Assembly: GCF_000621865.1 (NCBI RefSeq)
Contig: NZ_JHXE01000001.1
Span: forward strand, 124,001 to 188,000
Direction: 5' to 3'
DNA: 64,000 nucleotides
Origin: Pseudobutyrivibrio sp. MD2005
GTDB taxonomy: Bacteria > Bacillota > Clostridia > Lachnospirales > Lachnospiraceae
Shown here: one piece after another, positions 26,078 to 35,221 of the stretch
Numbering within the stretch: the first letter of the stretch is position 1
Layout: the number at the start of each line of letters is the position of its first letter
Notes under the pieces: model-generated
The model's database searches: none
Seen by the model: the letters and a program-made list of their open reading frames with translations, nothing else
What the model was told of the DNA's origin: nothing
Made by a program: the position numbers and the translations under genes

Positions 26078-26781
26078 AAAACACAGTGCCATATTTTCAA
26101 TCAGTTGGTTTGTCTGCTGTGATTGCATTCCTTTTTTACAGATCCATTTGGGGCATGGCGGTAGCTGTTGCAGTTATACCATTTTGGCTACGCTTATGGA
26201 AAAACGAACAGGCCGCAAAAAGAAAATCCGTGTTGCTGCTAGAATTTAAAGAATACATGATGATGATTGTTGCAAGTCTCCAGACAGGATATTCTCTGGA
26301 GCGAGCTATAAAACAATCCGAGATAGAAATAAAAAAATTATATCCAAATGGGTCAGTAATTCTTCCATATGTGCATGTGATGAATCAAAAAATTGCAATG
26401 AACATTCAATTGGAAAAAGCCTTTATGGACTTTGCTCAAGCGGTGAACCTGGAGGAAGCAATAAGCCTTGCAGATATCATATCCTTTGCCAAAAGAAGCG
26501 GTGGAGACTATGGAAAAAACATAAGAGAGACCGCTATCAAAATCGAGGAAAATCTGGCAATAAAGCAGGAGATAGAGACCATAACAACGGAAAAGAGACT
26601 AGAGCTAAAGGTAATGTGCGTAATGCCTATGGGTATTTTAGCGTACATCACACTTACATCAAGTTCGTTTATTGCTCCGCTTTATGGAAATATCATCGGC
26701 ATCACTTTGATGAGTGTGTGCCTGGTTGCATATGGCTTTTTGATTATGCTTGGAAGGAGAATCATTGAAATCAACGTATAA
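26014..26781 (+). CDS. tadB: TadB-like inner membrane platform protein
   Basis: A 255-residue GspF/TadB-type membrane protein of the pilus export platform. An N-terminal basic stretch precedes two close hydrophobic segments (about 33-60), then the soluble type II secretion F domain with the usual LLEFKEYMMMIVASLQTGYSLERAI pattern (as LEFKEYMMMIV and SLQTGYSLERAI) and C-terminal hydrophobic helices. The ATG at 26014 lies 64 nt inside tadA. No later start has a ribosome binding site, so the overlap appears real. It is followed by the paired TadC-type gene, as in most Tad loci. Confidence 0.88.
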   Translation: MGKDRKPKKKRQTTGKWSINIKNTVPYFQSVGLSAVIAFLFYRSIWGMAVAVAVIPFWLRLWKNEQAAKRKSVLLLEFKEYMMMIVASLQTGYSLERAIKQSEIEIKKLYPNGSVILPYVHVMNQKIAMNIQLEKAFMDFAQAVNLEEAISLADIISFAKRSGGDYGKNIRETAIKIEENLAIKQEIETITTEKRLELKVMCVMPMGILAYITLTSSSFIAPLYGNIIGITLMSVCLVAYGFLIMLGRRIIEINV

Positions 26782-27970
26782 GAAAATACTTATTGTTTGC
26801 ATAATTATGGGGCTGGCATTGCTTGCCCATGATTACATGGACAACAAGGTGAATTTTGATGGAATTTTAAAAAGAAATGAAGCAGGTCAGGGAAGTGCAA
26901 GCGAAGCTTTGGAGTTGCAGTTTCTTGATGAAGATAAAGAAGTGACCGTGGAAGTTTCTGAAAAGGGACTTAAGAACAAGCAAGTCCAGTCTAAATTTAA
27001 ACAGGCAATAAAAGAGATTGAAGAATCATATTTAGGGAATAATGAATCGGCAAATAATGTTTGCTACGACCTAAATTTCAAATCCAGCTATTGTGATGGT
27101 TTGATACAGGCATATTGGCGATTTGATCAGTATGGACTCATAACAGATGAGGGCAAGCTAAATGAGGAGAACATACCTGATGAGGGTCAGGTGGTAAATG
27201 TAATAGCTGAGCTTTCTTACGAAGATTATGGTGAGATTTATAGCTTTTCAGTAGTGGTATGCCCTATCAGCATAGATACAACTGAAGGGAAAATCAACGC
27301 AATCAAAAAAGCTGTAAGAAACGAGGATGAGAAAACAAGGGCAGAAGATAATCTTGTCTTGCCTAAAAAAGTAGAGAACATGAGTCTCACCTGGTCTAAG
27401 AAAATGAACTATAGAGGGCTACAGCTGATCCTCCTAGGAATTGCAGCAGTAGTAGGCTTGCAGGTAGGCGAAAAGCGTGATGAGAAGCTGCAAGCCAAAA
27501 ATCTATTAGCCCAAAAGGAGCAGGATTATCCACTTATCATAAGTGAATTATCAATACTGCTTAGTGCGGGCATGAGCTTTAGAAAAGCCTTAGAGCGAAT
27601 TGTTGGAAAATATAATAAAAGAAAAACAGATGGAGAGATTCGCCCTGGCTATGAAGACATGCTTTACACCTACAGAAAAATGCTTGACGGAATGGGAGAG
27701 ATTGCAGCCCTTGAGGACCTAGGGCAAAAAAGTGATAGCAAGGAATACAGAAAGCTTGCCATGATGTTGGTTCAAAACCTAAAGAAAGGTTCCAGAGATT
27801 TAATATCAAGTCTTGAAAAAGAAGAACAGTACGCTTTTGAAATGAGAAAGCAACGAGCAATTAGAGCAGGTGAGGAAGCATCTACAAAACTATTGCTACC
27901 AATGGCAGGAATGCTTTTCATCGTAATAGTTATTCTGATTGTACCTGCGTTATTAAGTTTTAGTTTATAG
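26765..27970 (+). CDS. tadC: TadC-like membrane platform protein with N-terminal extension
   Basis: About 401 residues. I choose the TTG at 26765, which has AGGAG 5 nt upstream; it overlaps tadB by 17 nt. The C-terminal part (about 260-400) is a GspF/TadC domain (LSILLSAGMSFRKALERI, then MLVQNLKKGSRDL and a terminal membrane helix). Unlike usual TadC proteins, there is a long N-terminal region: a membrane helix (about 8-24), roughly 190 polar residues of unknown fold predicted outside the cytoplasm, and a second helix (GLQLILLGIAAVVGLQV region). Extensions of this kind are common in Clostridial Tad loci. It forms the export platform with TadB. Confidence 0.85.
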   Translation: MKSTYKKILIVCIIMGLALLAHDYMDNKVNFDGILKRNEAGQGSASEALELQFLDEDKEVTVEVSEKGLKNKQVQSKFKQAIKEIEESYLGNNESANNVCYDLNFKSSYCDGLIQAYWRFDQYGLITDEGKLNEENIPDEGQVVNVIAELSYEDYGEIYSFSVVVCPISIDTTEGKINAIKKAVRNEDEKTRAEDNLVLPKKVENMSLTWSKKMNYRGLQLILLGIAAVVGLQVGEKRDEKLQAKNLLAQKEQDYPLIISELSILLSAGMSFRKALERIVGKYNKRKTDGEIRPGYEDMLYTYRKMLDGMGEIAALEDLGQKSDSKEYRKLAMMLVQNLKKGSRDLISSLEKEEQYAFEMRKQRAIRAGEEASTKLLLPMAGMLFIVIVILIVPALLSFSL

Positions 27971-27986
27971 GAAGGAAATAAAGAAA

Positions 27987-28172
27987 ATGAATTATTTAAT
28001 GATTAAGCAAAAGATAAAAAATTTTATTCAGGAGGAAGATGGAATCGGAACAGTTGAGATGATATTGATTTTGGTTGTTCTCATTGGCTTAGTACTTATC
28101 TTCAAGGATCAGCTTACATCTTTGGTAAATGATATCTTCAAGACAATCAAGAGCCAGGCAGGAAAGGTTTAA
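27987..28172 (+). CDS. flp: Flp-type prepilin (Flp1-like)
   Basis: A 61-residue candidate major pilin. A polar leader ends in EEDGIGTVE followed by a 17-residue hydrophobic helix (MILILVVLIGLVLIFKD) and a short polar tail. The glycine before a Thr/Val-Glu sequence fits A24-type processing, with Glu24 as the conserved fifth-position glutamate. Size and shape fit the Flp1-like family. It lies 17 nt after tadC with an AGGAAGG site and overlaps the next gene's start, so it is within the operon. Confidence 0.85.
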   Translation: MNYLMIKQKIKNFIQEEDGIGTVEMILILVVLIGLVLIFKDQLTSLVNDIFKTIKSQAGKV

Positions 28173-29668
28173 TGGGAAAAAAGCTAAAGGGAAGCCTAAC
28201 AGTGTTTTTTGCTCTGATAATGGTTTCAGTTATGTCGCTTATTTTTACCATGGCTGAGTGTATTCGTATATACGAATTACATGATTTTGCCAGTGAGTAT
28301 ACAGACATGGCAGTAGAAAGCGCATTTTCTGAATACAACCCATATCTTTGGGCCAATTATCGCATACTGGCTGTGGATTTAGGATATGGGACAGAGGCCG
28401 TCGGGCCAGCAATCTTAGAGCAAAAAACTTTAGATTACTGCCGTTATAATTCAAACATTGATTACGGCAGTAACTATGCTAGGCTTACCCCGGCCAGCTG
28501 TAATGCAAAACAGTATTCTCTGCTAACAGATAACTTAGGCCAAGGTGTAATTATGCTTGGCACCAAAGCGGCTAGAGATGGAATGGCTGCCCAGGTGATA
28601 GATGCTGTTCAGGGAAATGTAAATGATGTAAATGGTGTAGAAATAGTTAATGTGGATGAACAGACTCAAAGCGGTAAGGCTGATTTGGAGAATGCCAAAG
28701 AAGAATTAGCCGCAGCTAAAGAGGCAGCAGCAAATGACGATGACCCCAACACCAATCCAAGCGATTATCCAGACCCCGGAGAGGTGGAGGATGATCCGCT
28801 GGATGCTTTTAGCACCATGAAAGAAGCCTTATCAAAGGGATTGCTTGCTACGGTTGTTGATGCTGATAGTTTATCTGATAAAAGAGTAGATTTAGATAAT
28901 CTTCCGTCTCACCGAAGCTTAAATGCAGGCACTGGGGAAGTAGCTTATAGCACAGGCATTACAGATAAGGCATTATTCATCGATTATCTTCTCACAAATT
29001 ACAGTTATTATGGTATGGACAGAAAACATGCCGGCATGCAGTATGAAATAGAATATCTCGTATCTGGAAAAGAAACAGATGCTCAAAGTCTTGCAGCAGT
29101 TGTTGAAGAGCTTATGGTCATAAGAGAATCAGCCAACTATGCAACAATTCTTAAAACACCAAGTATGGTGAATCAGGCCCAGGCAATAGCAGAAATATTG
29201 GCGGGCTTTACAATGAATCCAGCAATCATAGAAGCAGTTAAATATGCGATTATTGGCGCATGGGCATATGCGGAAAGCACCTTGGATATCCGCTTGCTAT
29301 TAGCAGGAGGCAAGGTCTCCATTATTAAAAGCAGTGAAGAATGGACATCAGATGTGTGGCATCTTTCAGCCTGCTTTGATGTAAAGACAAAGGCAAAAGA
29401 ATGCAAAGGTGGCATTGGATATAAAGAGTATCTTATGGGCTTTTTGGCACTGCAATCAAATGAAACTCTGGCAATGCGAGCATGTGATGTGATGGAAACA
29501 GCACTGCATGGTACAGATGATTATAAAAATGTTAAGTGCGACAATATGATTTTTGCCGCAAATATGGAAATTGGATTCACTGGAAGTGAGATGTTTTTAT
29601 CTCTGTTTTCTACTGGAAACACAATCGAAGGATATGAACTGACCAAGGAAAAATACTTATGCTACTAA
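28172..29668 (+). CDS. DUF5702-type Tad-locus protein
   Basis: A 498-residue protein with an N-terminal pseudopilin-like helix (GSLTVFFALIMVSVMSLIFTM, residues 6-26 in part) and a conserved region after it (ECIRIYELHDFASEYTDMA, then SAFSEYNPYLWANYRIL) that I recognise as DUF5702, a family tied to Clostridial Tad loci. The central part has an Ala/Glu-rich helix and an Asp/Pro-rich linker. The GSLTVF motif resembles the GxxTVE-type entry of prepilin helices, though Glu is replaced, so processing by the A24 peptidases is uncertain. Its ATG overlaps the stop of flp. Confidence 0.78.
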   Translation: MGKKLKGSLTVFFALIMVSVMSLIFTMAECIRIYELHDFASEYTDMAVESAFSEYNPYLWANYRILAVDLGYGTEAVGPAILEQKTLDYCRYNSNIDYGSNYARLTPASCNAKQYSLLTDNLGQGVIMLGTKAARDGMAAQVIDAVQGNVNDVNGVEIVNVDEQTQSGKADLENAKEELAAAKEAAANDDDPNTNPSDYPDPGEVEDDPLDAFSTMKEALSKGLLATVVDADSLSDKRVDLDNLPSHRSLNAGTGEVAYSTGITDKALFIDYLLTNYSYYGMDRKHAGMQYEIEYLVSGKETDAQSLAAVVEELMVIRESANYATILKTPSMVNQAQAIAEILAGFTMNPAIIEAVKYAIIGAWAYAESTLDIRLLLAGGKVSIIKSSEEWTSDVWHLSACFDVKTKAKECKGGIGYKEYLMGFLALQSNETLAMRACDVMETALHGTDDYKNVKCDNMIFAANMEIGFTGSEMFLSLFSTGNTIEGYELTKEKYLCY

Positions 29669-29693
29669 ATTTTTAGAAAGGGGGCGTAAATAG

Positions 29694-30644
29694 GTGTCTC
29701 TATTAAAAAAGAAATCCCATTGCTCATTTGCACCGAGCAAAAACAAAGAACTTATTAACAGATTTAGATTTAGAAAAGTTGTACTCAATAGTAAAAAGAT
29801 AAGAAAGCTAGAGATGCCTATTTATGCCTCCTTGAAAAAGGCCAGTTACACAATTGAGGCAGCTGTGATAATCCCGCTTTTTATTACACTAATGGTTTTC
29901 GGAATCTTTTTGTTTAGGCTACTTCAAGTAGAGTCGGGGATGCAGCAGTCCATAGATTTCGCCAGCAGGACCATGGCAGTAACACTTGGCAATGTTTCAA
30001 ACACAGGTGAATCGGATAAGGATGTGGATCCAAGCAGTGAGGATTCCACAATAAAAGGCGAGCTGTCGGAGGCGGCACTTTTAGCATCTACCATAGCCCT
30101 GGCTGGATATCAGGTGGCAGAAAATGATGTGCCACTTGCCTTTATTGATGGTGGTGCAGCAGGCATCAATTTCCTTGAAAGCACAGCTGAAGGAAACTAC
30201 ATAGACTTAAAAGTCAGCTATAAGATGACTTTTCCCGTGGGTTTGCTTGGGAAGTTTAAATTTGATGTGGACCAGAGAGCCCGAAACAGAAAATGGGTTG
30301 GCTATGATAAATCAGAGAATCAAAGTGACGGGCAATATGTGTACATTACAGAGCATGGAGAAGTGTACCATAGCAACTATTATTGTACATATCTAAACCC
30401 AAGTGTTCATCGTATAGAAAAAGCAGAAGTGTCTGCAAAGAGAAATAAATCCGGGGCCATCTACTATAAGTGCAAAAGGTGCCAAGGTGTAAAAGAAGGT
30501 GGATTTTTGTACATCACAGATTATGGAACGGCCTATCACAGCGATGTGAATTGCACAGAAATAAAGCATGATATTAAAAAAGTTCTATATGAGGAAGTTA
30601 ATGATAAAATGAGGCCCTGTAGCAAATGCGGTGCACCTCATTAG
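29694..30644 (+). CDS. TadE-like pseudopilin with two C-terminal Cys modules
   Basis: A 316-residue protein starting at GTG 29694 behind AAAGGGGG. A basic N-terminal stretch of about 50 residues precedes a TadE-type helix (ASYTIEAAVIIPLFITLMVF, residues about 50-69) with the conserved Glu. The C-terminal third has an unusual duplication: two modules that each read YIT-x-GxxYHS, then a Cys, then a C-x-x-C pair (Cys231 with Cys260/Cys263; Cys287 with Cys309/Cys312). Such three-Cys plus His modules suggest metal binding or disulfide cross-linking outside the cell. The tail is not part of standard TadE. Operon position supports a minor pilin or assembly role. Confidence 0.78.
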   Translation: MSLLKKKSHCSFAPSKNKELINRFRFRKVVLNSKKIRKLEMPIYASLKKASYTIEAAVIIPLFITLMVFGIFLFRLLQVESGMQQSIDFASRTMAVTLGNVSNTGESDKDVDPSSEDSTIKGELSEAALLASTIALAGYQVAENDVPLAFIDGGAAGINFLESTAEGNYIDLKVSYKMTFPVGLLGKFKFDVDQRARNRKWVGYDKSENQSDGQYVYITEHGEVYHSNYYCTYLNPSVHRIEKAEVSAKRNKSGAIYYKCKRCQGVKEGGFLYITDYGTAYHSDVNCTEIKHDIKKVLYEEVNDKMRPCSKCGAPH

Positions 30645-30655
30645 GAGGAAGAGTT

Positions 30656-31093
30656 TTGGAAAGCTTAGGATTAGTTTGTTTATATGGATTAACCAGTTTT
30701 GATGATATTAGAACAAAGCAGGTTAGATTGAATGAAATAATTATTTTTGCCGTTTTGGGAATTGCCTTAAATATAGCATTTCCATCAAAGAGCGCCCTTA
30801 GCATTTTAGGCGGCGTAGGAGTAGGCCTCGGCCTTTTGATTTTTAGCATCCTGTCAAAAGAAAAGATAGGAAAAGGGGATGCATACATAATCATGGTCAC
30901 GGGCTTGTATTTAGGATTTATAAATACACTGGTGCTTTTATGGATAAGCTGTATCTTTGCAGCAGTAATTGGCGTAATAACACTTCGTAAATGCGATAAT
31001 TCAAAGTGCCAGGAATTACCCTTCGTACCTTTTCTTTTGATGGGGTATTTAGCACTATTTGCACTTCAAATGTTTAGAGGTGGTGCGGTATGA
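30656..31093 (+). CDS. Second A24-family prepilin peptidase
   Basis: A 145-residue membrane aspartic protease from the TTG at 30656, which has AGGAGGAAG 4-5 nt upstream; the ATG at 30626 lies inside the previous gene. Both catalytic aspartates are present, in FDDIRTKQV and in GKGDAY. About four hydrophobic segments follow the standard topology. Together with the enzyme at 23412 this gives two prepilin peptidases in one operon, possibly one for Flp and one for TadE-like substrates. This is an inference. The stop overlaps the start of the next gene. Confidence 0.84.
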   Translation: MESLGLVCLYGLTSFDDIRTKQVRLNEIIIFAVLGIALNIAFPSKSALSILGGVGVGLGLLIFSILSKEKIGKGDAYIIMVTGLYLGFINTLVLLWISCIFAAVIGVITLRKCDNSKCQELPFVPFLLMGYLALFALQMFRGGAV

Positions 31094-31296
31094 AATTAAA
31101 GGGAAGTTACACAGTGGAAGCCGCAATTGTAATCAGTTTTTGTTTTATTCTGTTTGGCATGGCGGTGATTTTGTCTTACGAAGTGTTTAAGGTTGTAATT
31201 GAATATGTGAAGTATAAGGAAGACAGCTTTGATGCAGTTTCCCTATTTAGATTGAAGGAAGGAGTAATGGGTGTGATTCATGCCATAACAAATTAG
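31090..31296 (+). CDS. Small TadE/pilin-like protein
   Basis: A 68-residue protein starting KLKGSYTVEAAIVIS, the same entry sequence as TadE-type pseudopilins (SYT-[VI]-EAA), followed by a hydrophobic helix of about 20 residues and a short polar tail. The glycine before SYTVE fits the processing site of A24 peptidases. Its ATG overlaps the stop of the second peptidase gene (ATGA at 31090), and the next gene begins 3 nt after its stop. I read it as a minor pilin. Confidence 0.75.
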   Translation: MKLKGSYTVEAAIVISFCFILFGMAVILSYEVFKVVIEYVKYKEDSFDAVSLFRLKEGVMGVIHAITN

Positions 31297-31299
31297 ACA

Positions 31300-32424
31300 A
31301 TGGAACTAACAAATATTGAATACGAGAGAAAACATAACGAAAGCTATATGATTATCGATGCTAATTTAGATTCTAAGAGCTATGAGACCAAAATGATAAA
31401 GTCCAATGACATTAGGGCATTACTGGATATGACATCAGTTTCTATCAATGGCGTGGATAAGCTTAGCTACAAAATAAGCCGAATGGAGAACCTGGAAGAT
31501 TTTGTGGAATCACGTGATTTAGATGCGGAAAATCTTTCTCGTCTAATCATAAATATCAAAATTGCACTAGACGAAATAAGCAAATATCTTATTGATGAAA
31601 ATCATATCCTTCTGAACAAGGAGACAATATTTCTGGAAAAAGGCGGTGACAGCTATCAGGTGAATTTATGCTATTTACCAAAGAATTCCGGCTCTGTCCA
31701 AGAGCAGTTTAGAGAGGTAATGGAGTATTTCATTACAAAGCTTACGATAAGCGATAGGGAAATCTCAAAGCAGATATATGCAGCCTATGAAATATGCCTA
31801 AAGGAAGACTATACCTTGGATGAGGTGATAGATTGTCTCCAAAAAATCAAATGTGAAAAACCACAAATCTATGTGGAAAAAGTATCTCTAGATGATGACG
31901 ATGTGGATAACTCAGCTGTATATGATGCAACACAGGAATCAGAATATATTACGGATTATATAGAAATGGGCGCAAATGAAGATAACAGAAGAGAGGGACC
32001 ATTTGAAAAACTGAGAAACCTGTTTTCAAAATTAAGATTTGAGGACATAGATACCGAGAAGGCATCGGAGGATTTTGTATTTGATCCTGATTATGAGCTT
32101 GAGGAAAAGACAGTGCTTCTAACAGAGACAAAGCCTGTGGGGCGCCTTGTGTACGATGGGAACAATAACGAGGATGATTTTATAATCACAAAAGACATTT
32201 TTAAGATTGGAACAGCCAAAAACAATGACGCTGTATTAAAGGCGAAGACAGTAAGCGGAAACCATGCGAAGATCACAAAAGAAGGTAATGATTTCTATCT
32301 ATGTGATTCAAATAGCACAAATGGAAGTTTTATAAATAGTCTACCTCTAGCCTATAGAAAATCATACAAGCTAAATCCAATGGATAGAATAAAGTTTGCA
32401 AGCGAATCCTATATCTTTTATTAA
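31300..32424 (+). CDS. DUF6382 plus FHA domain protein
   Basis: A 374-residue cytoplasmic protein without signal or membrane segments. The first 190 residues match the DUF6382 pattern (ESYMIIDANLDSKSYETKM, later LCYLPKNSGSVQEQFREVM in part), and the C-terminal 90 residues form an FHA phosphothreonine-binding domain: FKIGTAKNNDAVL, SGNHAKI with the Ser/His pair, and the NSTNGSFIN loop. An acidic linker joins them. FHA proteins often act in regulated secretion; here the last gene of the Tad operon may link assembly to Ser/Thr phosphorylation. No kinase gene is visible in the window. Confidence 0.8.
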   Translation: MELTNIEYERKHNESYMIIDANLDSKSYETKMIKSNDIRALLDMTSVSINGVDKLSYKISRMENLEDFVESRDLDAENLSRLIINIKIALDEISKYLIDENHILLNKETIFLEKGGDSYQVNLCYLPKNSGSVQEQFREVMEYFITKLTISDREISKQIYAAYEICLKEDYTLDEVIDCLQKIKCEKPQIYVEKVSLDDDDVDNSAVYDATQESEYITDYIEMGANEDNRREGPFEKLRNLFSKLRFEDIDTEKASEDFVFDPDYELEEKTVLLTETKPVGRLVYDGNNNEDDFIITKDIFKIGTAKNNDAVLKAKTVSGNHAKITKEGNDFYLCDSNSTNGSFINSLPLAYRKSYKLNPMDRIKFASESYIFY

Positions 32425-32435
32425 GTATCTCTTTA

Positions 32436-32464
32436 TTGTGAACTCCTATGTTTTCTGTTAAAAT
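32436..32464 (+). promoter_or_regulatory. Putative secA promoter
   Basis: TTGTGA (32436-32441), 17 bp and TAAAAT (32459-32464). An inverted repeat (AACTCCTA with TAGGAGTT) flanks the spacer and -10 region and could be an operator or a weak terminator for the Tad operon. Confidence 0.6.
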
Positions 32465-32506
32465 AGTAGGAGTTTGTGGGGAAACCCTAGATTAGGAGAA
32501 ATGAAA

Positions 32507-35074
32507 ATGAGCATTATCAGCAAAATATTCGGAACACATTCCGAGCGAGAGCTTAAACGTATTAAGCCTATCGTGGATAAAATAGAGGAACTTCGCCCTG
32601 AAATGCAGGCTCTTTCAGATGAGCAGCTTCGTGGCAAAACAATCGAGTTTAAAGAGCGTCTTTCAAAAGGAGAGACTCTTGATGATATCTTACCAGAGGC
32701 TTATGCAGTAGTTCGCGAAGCCGGCAAGCGTGCACTTGGTATGGAGCACTTCCGTGTTCAGTTAATCGGTGGTGTTATCCTCCATCAGGGGCGTATCGCA
32801 GAGATGCGTACTGGTGAAGGTAAGACATTAGTATCAACACTTCCAGCATATTTGAACGCCTTAGAGGGAAAGGGCGTACACATCGTTACAGTTAACGATT
32901 ACCTTGCTAAGCGTGATGCCGAGTGGATGGGTGAGGTTCACCGTTTCCTTGGCCTTACAGTAGGTGTTGTTCTTAACGACATGACAAAAGAAGAGCGTCA
33001 GGCAGCATACAATTGTGATATCACATACATCACTAACAACGAGCTTGGTTTTGATTACCTTCGTGACAACATGTGTGTATACGAGAAGGATTTGGTACAG
33101 CGTGGTCTTCACTACTGTATCATCGATGAGGTGGATTCAGTTCTTATTGATGAGGCACGTACACCTCTTATTATTTCAGGTCAGTCAGGCAAGTCTACAA
33201 AGCTTTATGAACTTTGCGATGTTCTTGCTCGTCAGCTCAAGCGAGGCGAGGATCTTCCAGAATTCTCTAAGATGGATGCCATCATGGGCGTTGAGCGTAA
33301 CGAGACTGGTGATTTCATCGTAGATGAAAAGGATAAGGTAGTTAACCTTACAGCAGAAGGTGTTACAAAGGTTGAGCAGTTCTTCCACATTGATAACCTT
33401 GCAGACCCAGAGAACCTTGAGATTCAGCACAACATCATCCTTGCACTTCGTGCTCACAACCTTATGTTTAAGGATCAGGATTATGTTGTTTCAGACGGAC
33501 AGGTAATGATCGTAGATTCATTCACAGGTCGTATCATGCCAGGTCGTCGTTATTCAGATGGTTTACATCAGGCCATTGAAGCAAAAGAGCGCGTTGAAGT
33601 TAAACGTGAGTCAATGACACTTGCTAGCATCACATTCCAGAGCTTCTTCAACAAATATGACAAGAAGGCTGGTATGACAGGTACAGCTCTTACTGAGGAG
33701 CAGGAGTTCCGTGATATCTACGGAATGGACGTTGTAGAAGTTCCTACTAATCGTCCAGTACAGCGTATTGATCATGATGATGCAGTTTACAAGACAAAGA
33801 AAGAAAAGTATAAAGCCGTAGTAGAAGAGGTTAAGAAGGCTCATGATAAGGGACAGCCTGTTCTAGTAGGTACTATTGATATTGATATTTCAGAGCTCGT
33901 TTCAAAGATGCTTCGTCGCGAAGGAATCGAGCACAACGTATTAAATGCTAAGTTCCACGAGAAGGAAGCTGAAATCGTAGCAGAAGCTGGTAAGCATGGT
34001 GCAGTTACAATCGCGACTAACATGGCTGGTCGTGGTACTGATATTAAGCTTGATGAGGATGCACGTGCAGCAGGTGGTCTTAAGATTATCGGTACAGAGC
34101 GTCACGAATCACGTCGTATTGATAATCAGCTTCGTGGACGTTCAGGACGTCAGGGTGATGTCGGTGAGTCACAGTTCTTCATTTCACTTGAAGACGATCT
34201 TATGAGACTCTTCGGTTCAGACCGTTTGATTGGTATGTTTAATGCACTTGGCGTTCCAGAAGGTGAGCAGATTAAACATCCAATGCTTTCTGATGCCATC
34301 GAAAAGGCACAGAAGAAGATAGAGGAAAATAACTTCTCAGCTCGTAAGAACTTGCTTGATTACGATCAGGTAATGAATGAGCAGCGTGAGCTTATTTACA
34401 AGCAGCGTCGCCGTGTACTTATGGGTGAGGATATGCACGAGCAGATTCTTGGCATGATTCGTGACAAGGTTGATGAGTGCGTTGAAAAGACTATTCCAGA
34501 TGATGTTGAGACAGATCTTTGGGAGCTTCAGGAGCTTAACCACTTACTTTGCCCTGTAATCCCAGTGCCTGTTATGACAAAGCTTTCAATTGGCAATATC
34601 AAAGAAAAGAAAGAGCTTAAGGATAAGCTTACAGAAATCGCACTTGATATGTACGCTAAGAAGGAAAAAGAATTCGAGCAGCCAGAGCAGTTTAGAGAGG
34701 TTGAGCGTGTAATTCTTCTTAGAGTTATTGACCGCAAGTGGATGGAAGAAATCGACGACATGGAGCAGCTTCGTCAGGGCATCCGTCTTCAGGCTTACGG
34801 TAACCGTAACCCAGTTGATGAGTACAAGGCAGCCAGCTACGACATGCTTGATGCAATGAATGCAGCAATCATCAATGACACACTTACAATGCTATATCGT
34901 ATCCGCATTGAAAAGAAGGTAGAGCGTGAGGAAGTAGCCAAGGTTACTGGCACAAACAAAGACGACACAGCTTCTTCAGGACCAAAGGTTCGCAAGGAAA
35001 AGAAGGTTTTCCCAAATGATCCATGTCCTTGTGGAAGCGGATTAAAGTATAAGCAGTGTTGCGGTAGGCACTAA
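32507..35074 (+). CDS. secA: Preprotein translocase ATPase SecA
   Basis: SecA of about 855 residues, the motor that drives unfolded proteins through SecYEG. I choose ATG 32507, which has AGGAG 8 nt upstream, over the ATG at 32501 and the upstream TTG. Visible: Walker A region [15 protein letters not shown]-like motif [16 protein letters not shown], the second nucleotide domain motifs [12 protein letters not shown] and [19 protein letters not shown], and the C-terminal zinc finger [14 protein letters not shown]. Codon use is distinct from the neighbouring accessory genes (frequent CGT), as expected for a highly expressed gene. It is transcribed alone between a putative promoter and a terminator. 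Confidence 0.98.
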   Translation: MSIISKIFGTHSERELKRIKPIVDKIEELRPEMQALSDEQLRGKTIEFKERLSKGETLDDILPEAYAVVREAGKRALGMEHFRVQLIGGVILHQGRIAEMRTGEGKTLVSTLPAYLNALEGKGVHIVTVNDYLAKRDAEWMGEVHRFLGLTVGVVLNDMTKEERQAAYNCDITYITNNELGFDYLRDNMCVYEKDLVQRGLHYCIIDEVDSVLIDEARTPLIISGQSGKSTKLYELCDVLARQLKRGEDLPEFSKMDAIMGVERNETGDFIVDEKDKVVNLTAEGVTKVEQFFHIDNLADPENLEIQHNIILALRAHNLMFKDQDYVVSDGQVMIVDSFTGRIMPGRRYSDGLHQAIEAKERVEVKRESMTLASITFQSFFNKYDKKAGMTGTALTEEQEFRDIYGMDVVEVPTNRPVQRIDHDDAVYKTKKEKYKAVVEEVKKAHDKGQPVLVGTIDIDISELVSKMLRREGIEHNVLNAKFHEKEAEIVAEAGKHGAVTIATNMAGRGTDIKLDEDARAAGGLKIIGTERHESRRIDNQLRGRSGRQGDVGESQFFISLEDDLMRLFGSDRLIGMFNALGVPEGEQIKHPMLSDAIEKAQKKIEENNFSARKNLLDYDQVMNEQRELIYKQRRRVLMGEDMHEQILGMIRDKVDECVEKTIPDDVETDLWELQELNHLLCPVIPVPVMTKLSIGNIKEKKELKDKLTEIALDMYAKKEKEFEQPEQFREVERVILLRVIDRKWMEEIDDMEQLRQGIRLQAYGNRNPVDEYKAASYDMLDAMNAAIINDTLTMLYRIRIEKKVEREEVAKVTGTNKDDTASSGPKVRKEKKVFPNDPCPCGSGLKYKQCCGRH

Positions 35075-35126
35075 GAAGGGATGTGTCTTCCCGTCAGGCA
35101 TGCCAAAAACTAAATTACTGATTATT

Positions 35127-35155
35127 GGGGCCTCATACATAGTATGAGGCCTTTT
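35127..35155 (+). terminator. Terminator after secA
   Basis: GGCCTCATA paired with TATGAGGCC around a 5-nt loop, then TTTT, 53 nt downstream of the secA stop. Confidence 0.88.
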
Positions 35156-35164
35156 AAAATATAG

Positions 35165-35216
35165 CCTTCCCCCTGTTTACAGGGGGAAGGGGGACCGCTT
35201 TAGCGGTGGATGAGGG
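35165..35216. repeat. Double-hairpin intergenic repeat, copy A
   Basis: A 12-bp perfect palindrome (CCTTCCCCCTGT with ACAGGGGGAAGG, 35165-35190), then a 6-bp hairpin (ACCGCT with AGCGGT, 35194-35207), then GGATGAGGG. Its reverse complement aligns with copy B at 41650: both read CCCTCATC, short hairpin, long hairpin, but with different, compensating stem bases. The GAGGG end of this copy supplies the ribosome binding site of the following methyltransferase gene. It resembles MITE/REP-like repeats I know from gut Firmicutes; recalled, not checked. Confidence 0.75.
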
Positions 35217-35221
35217 TAAAT

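Noticed and set aside
32507-35074. secA as horizontally acquired because codon use differs from its neighbours
   Set aside because: lysS, greA and murE show the same CGT/highly expressed codon bias; expression level explains it.
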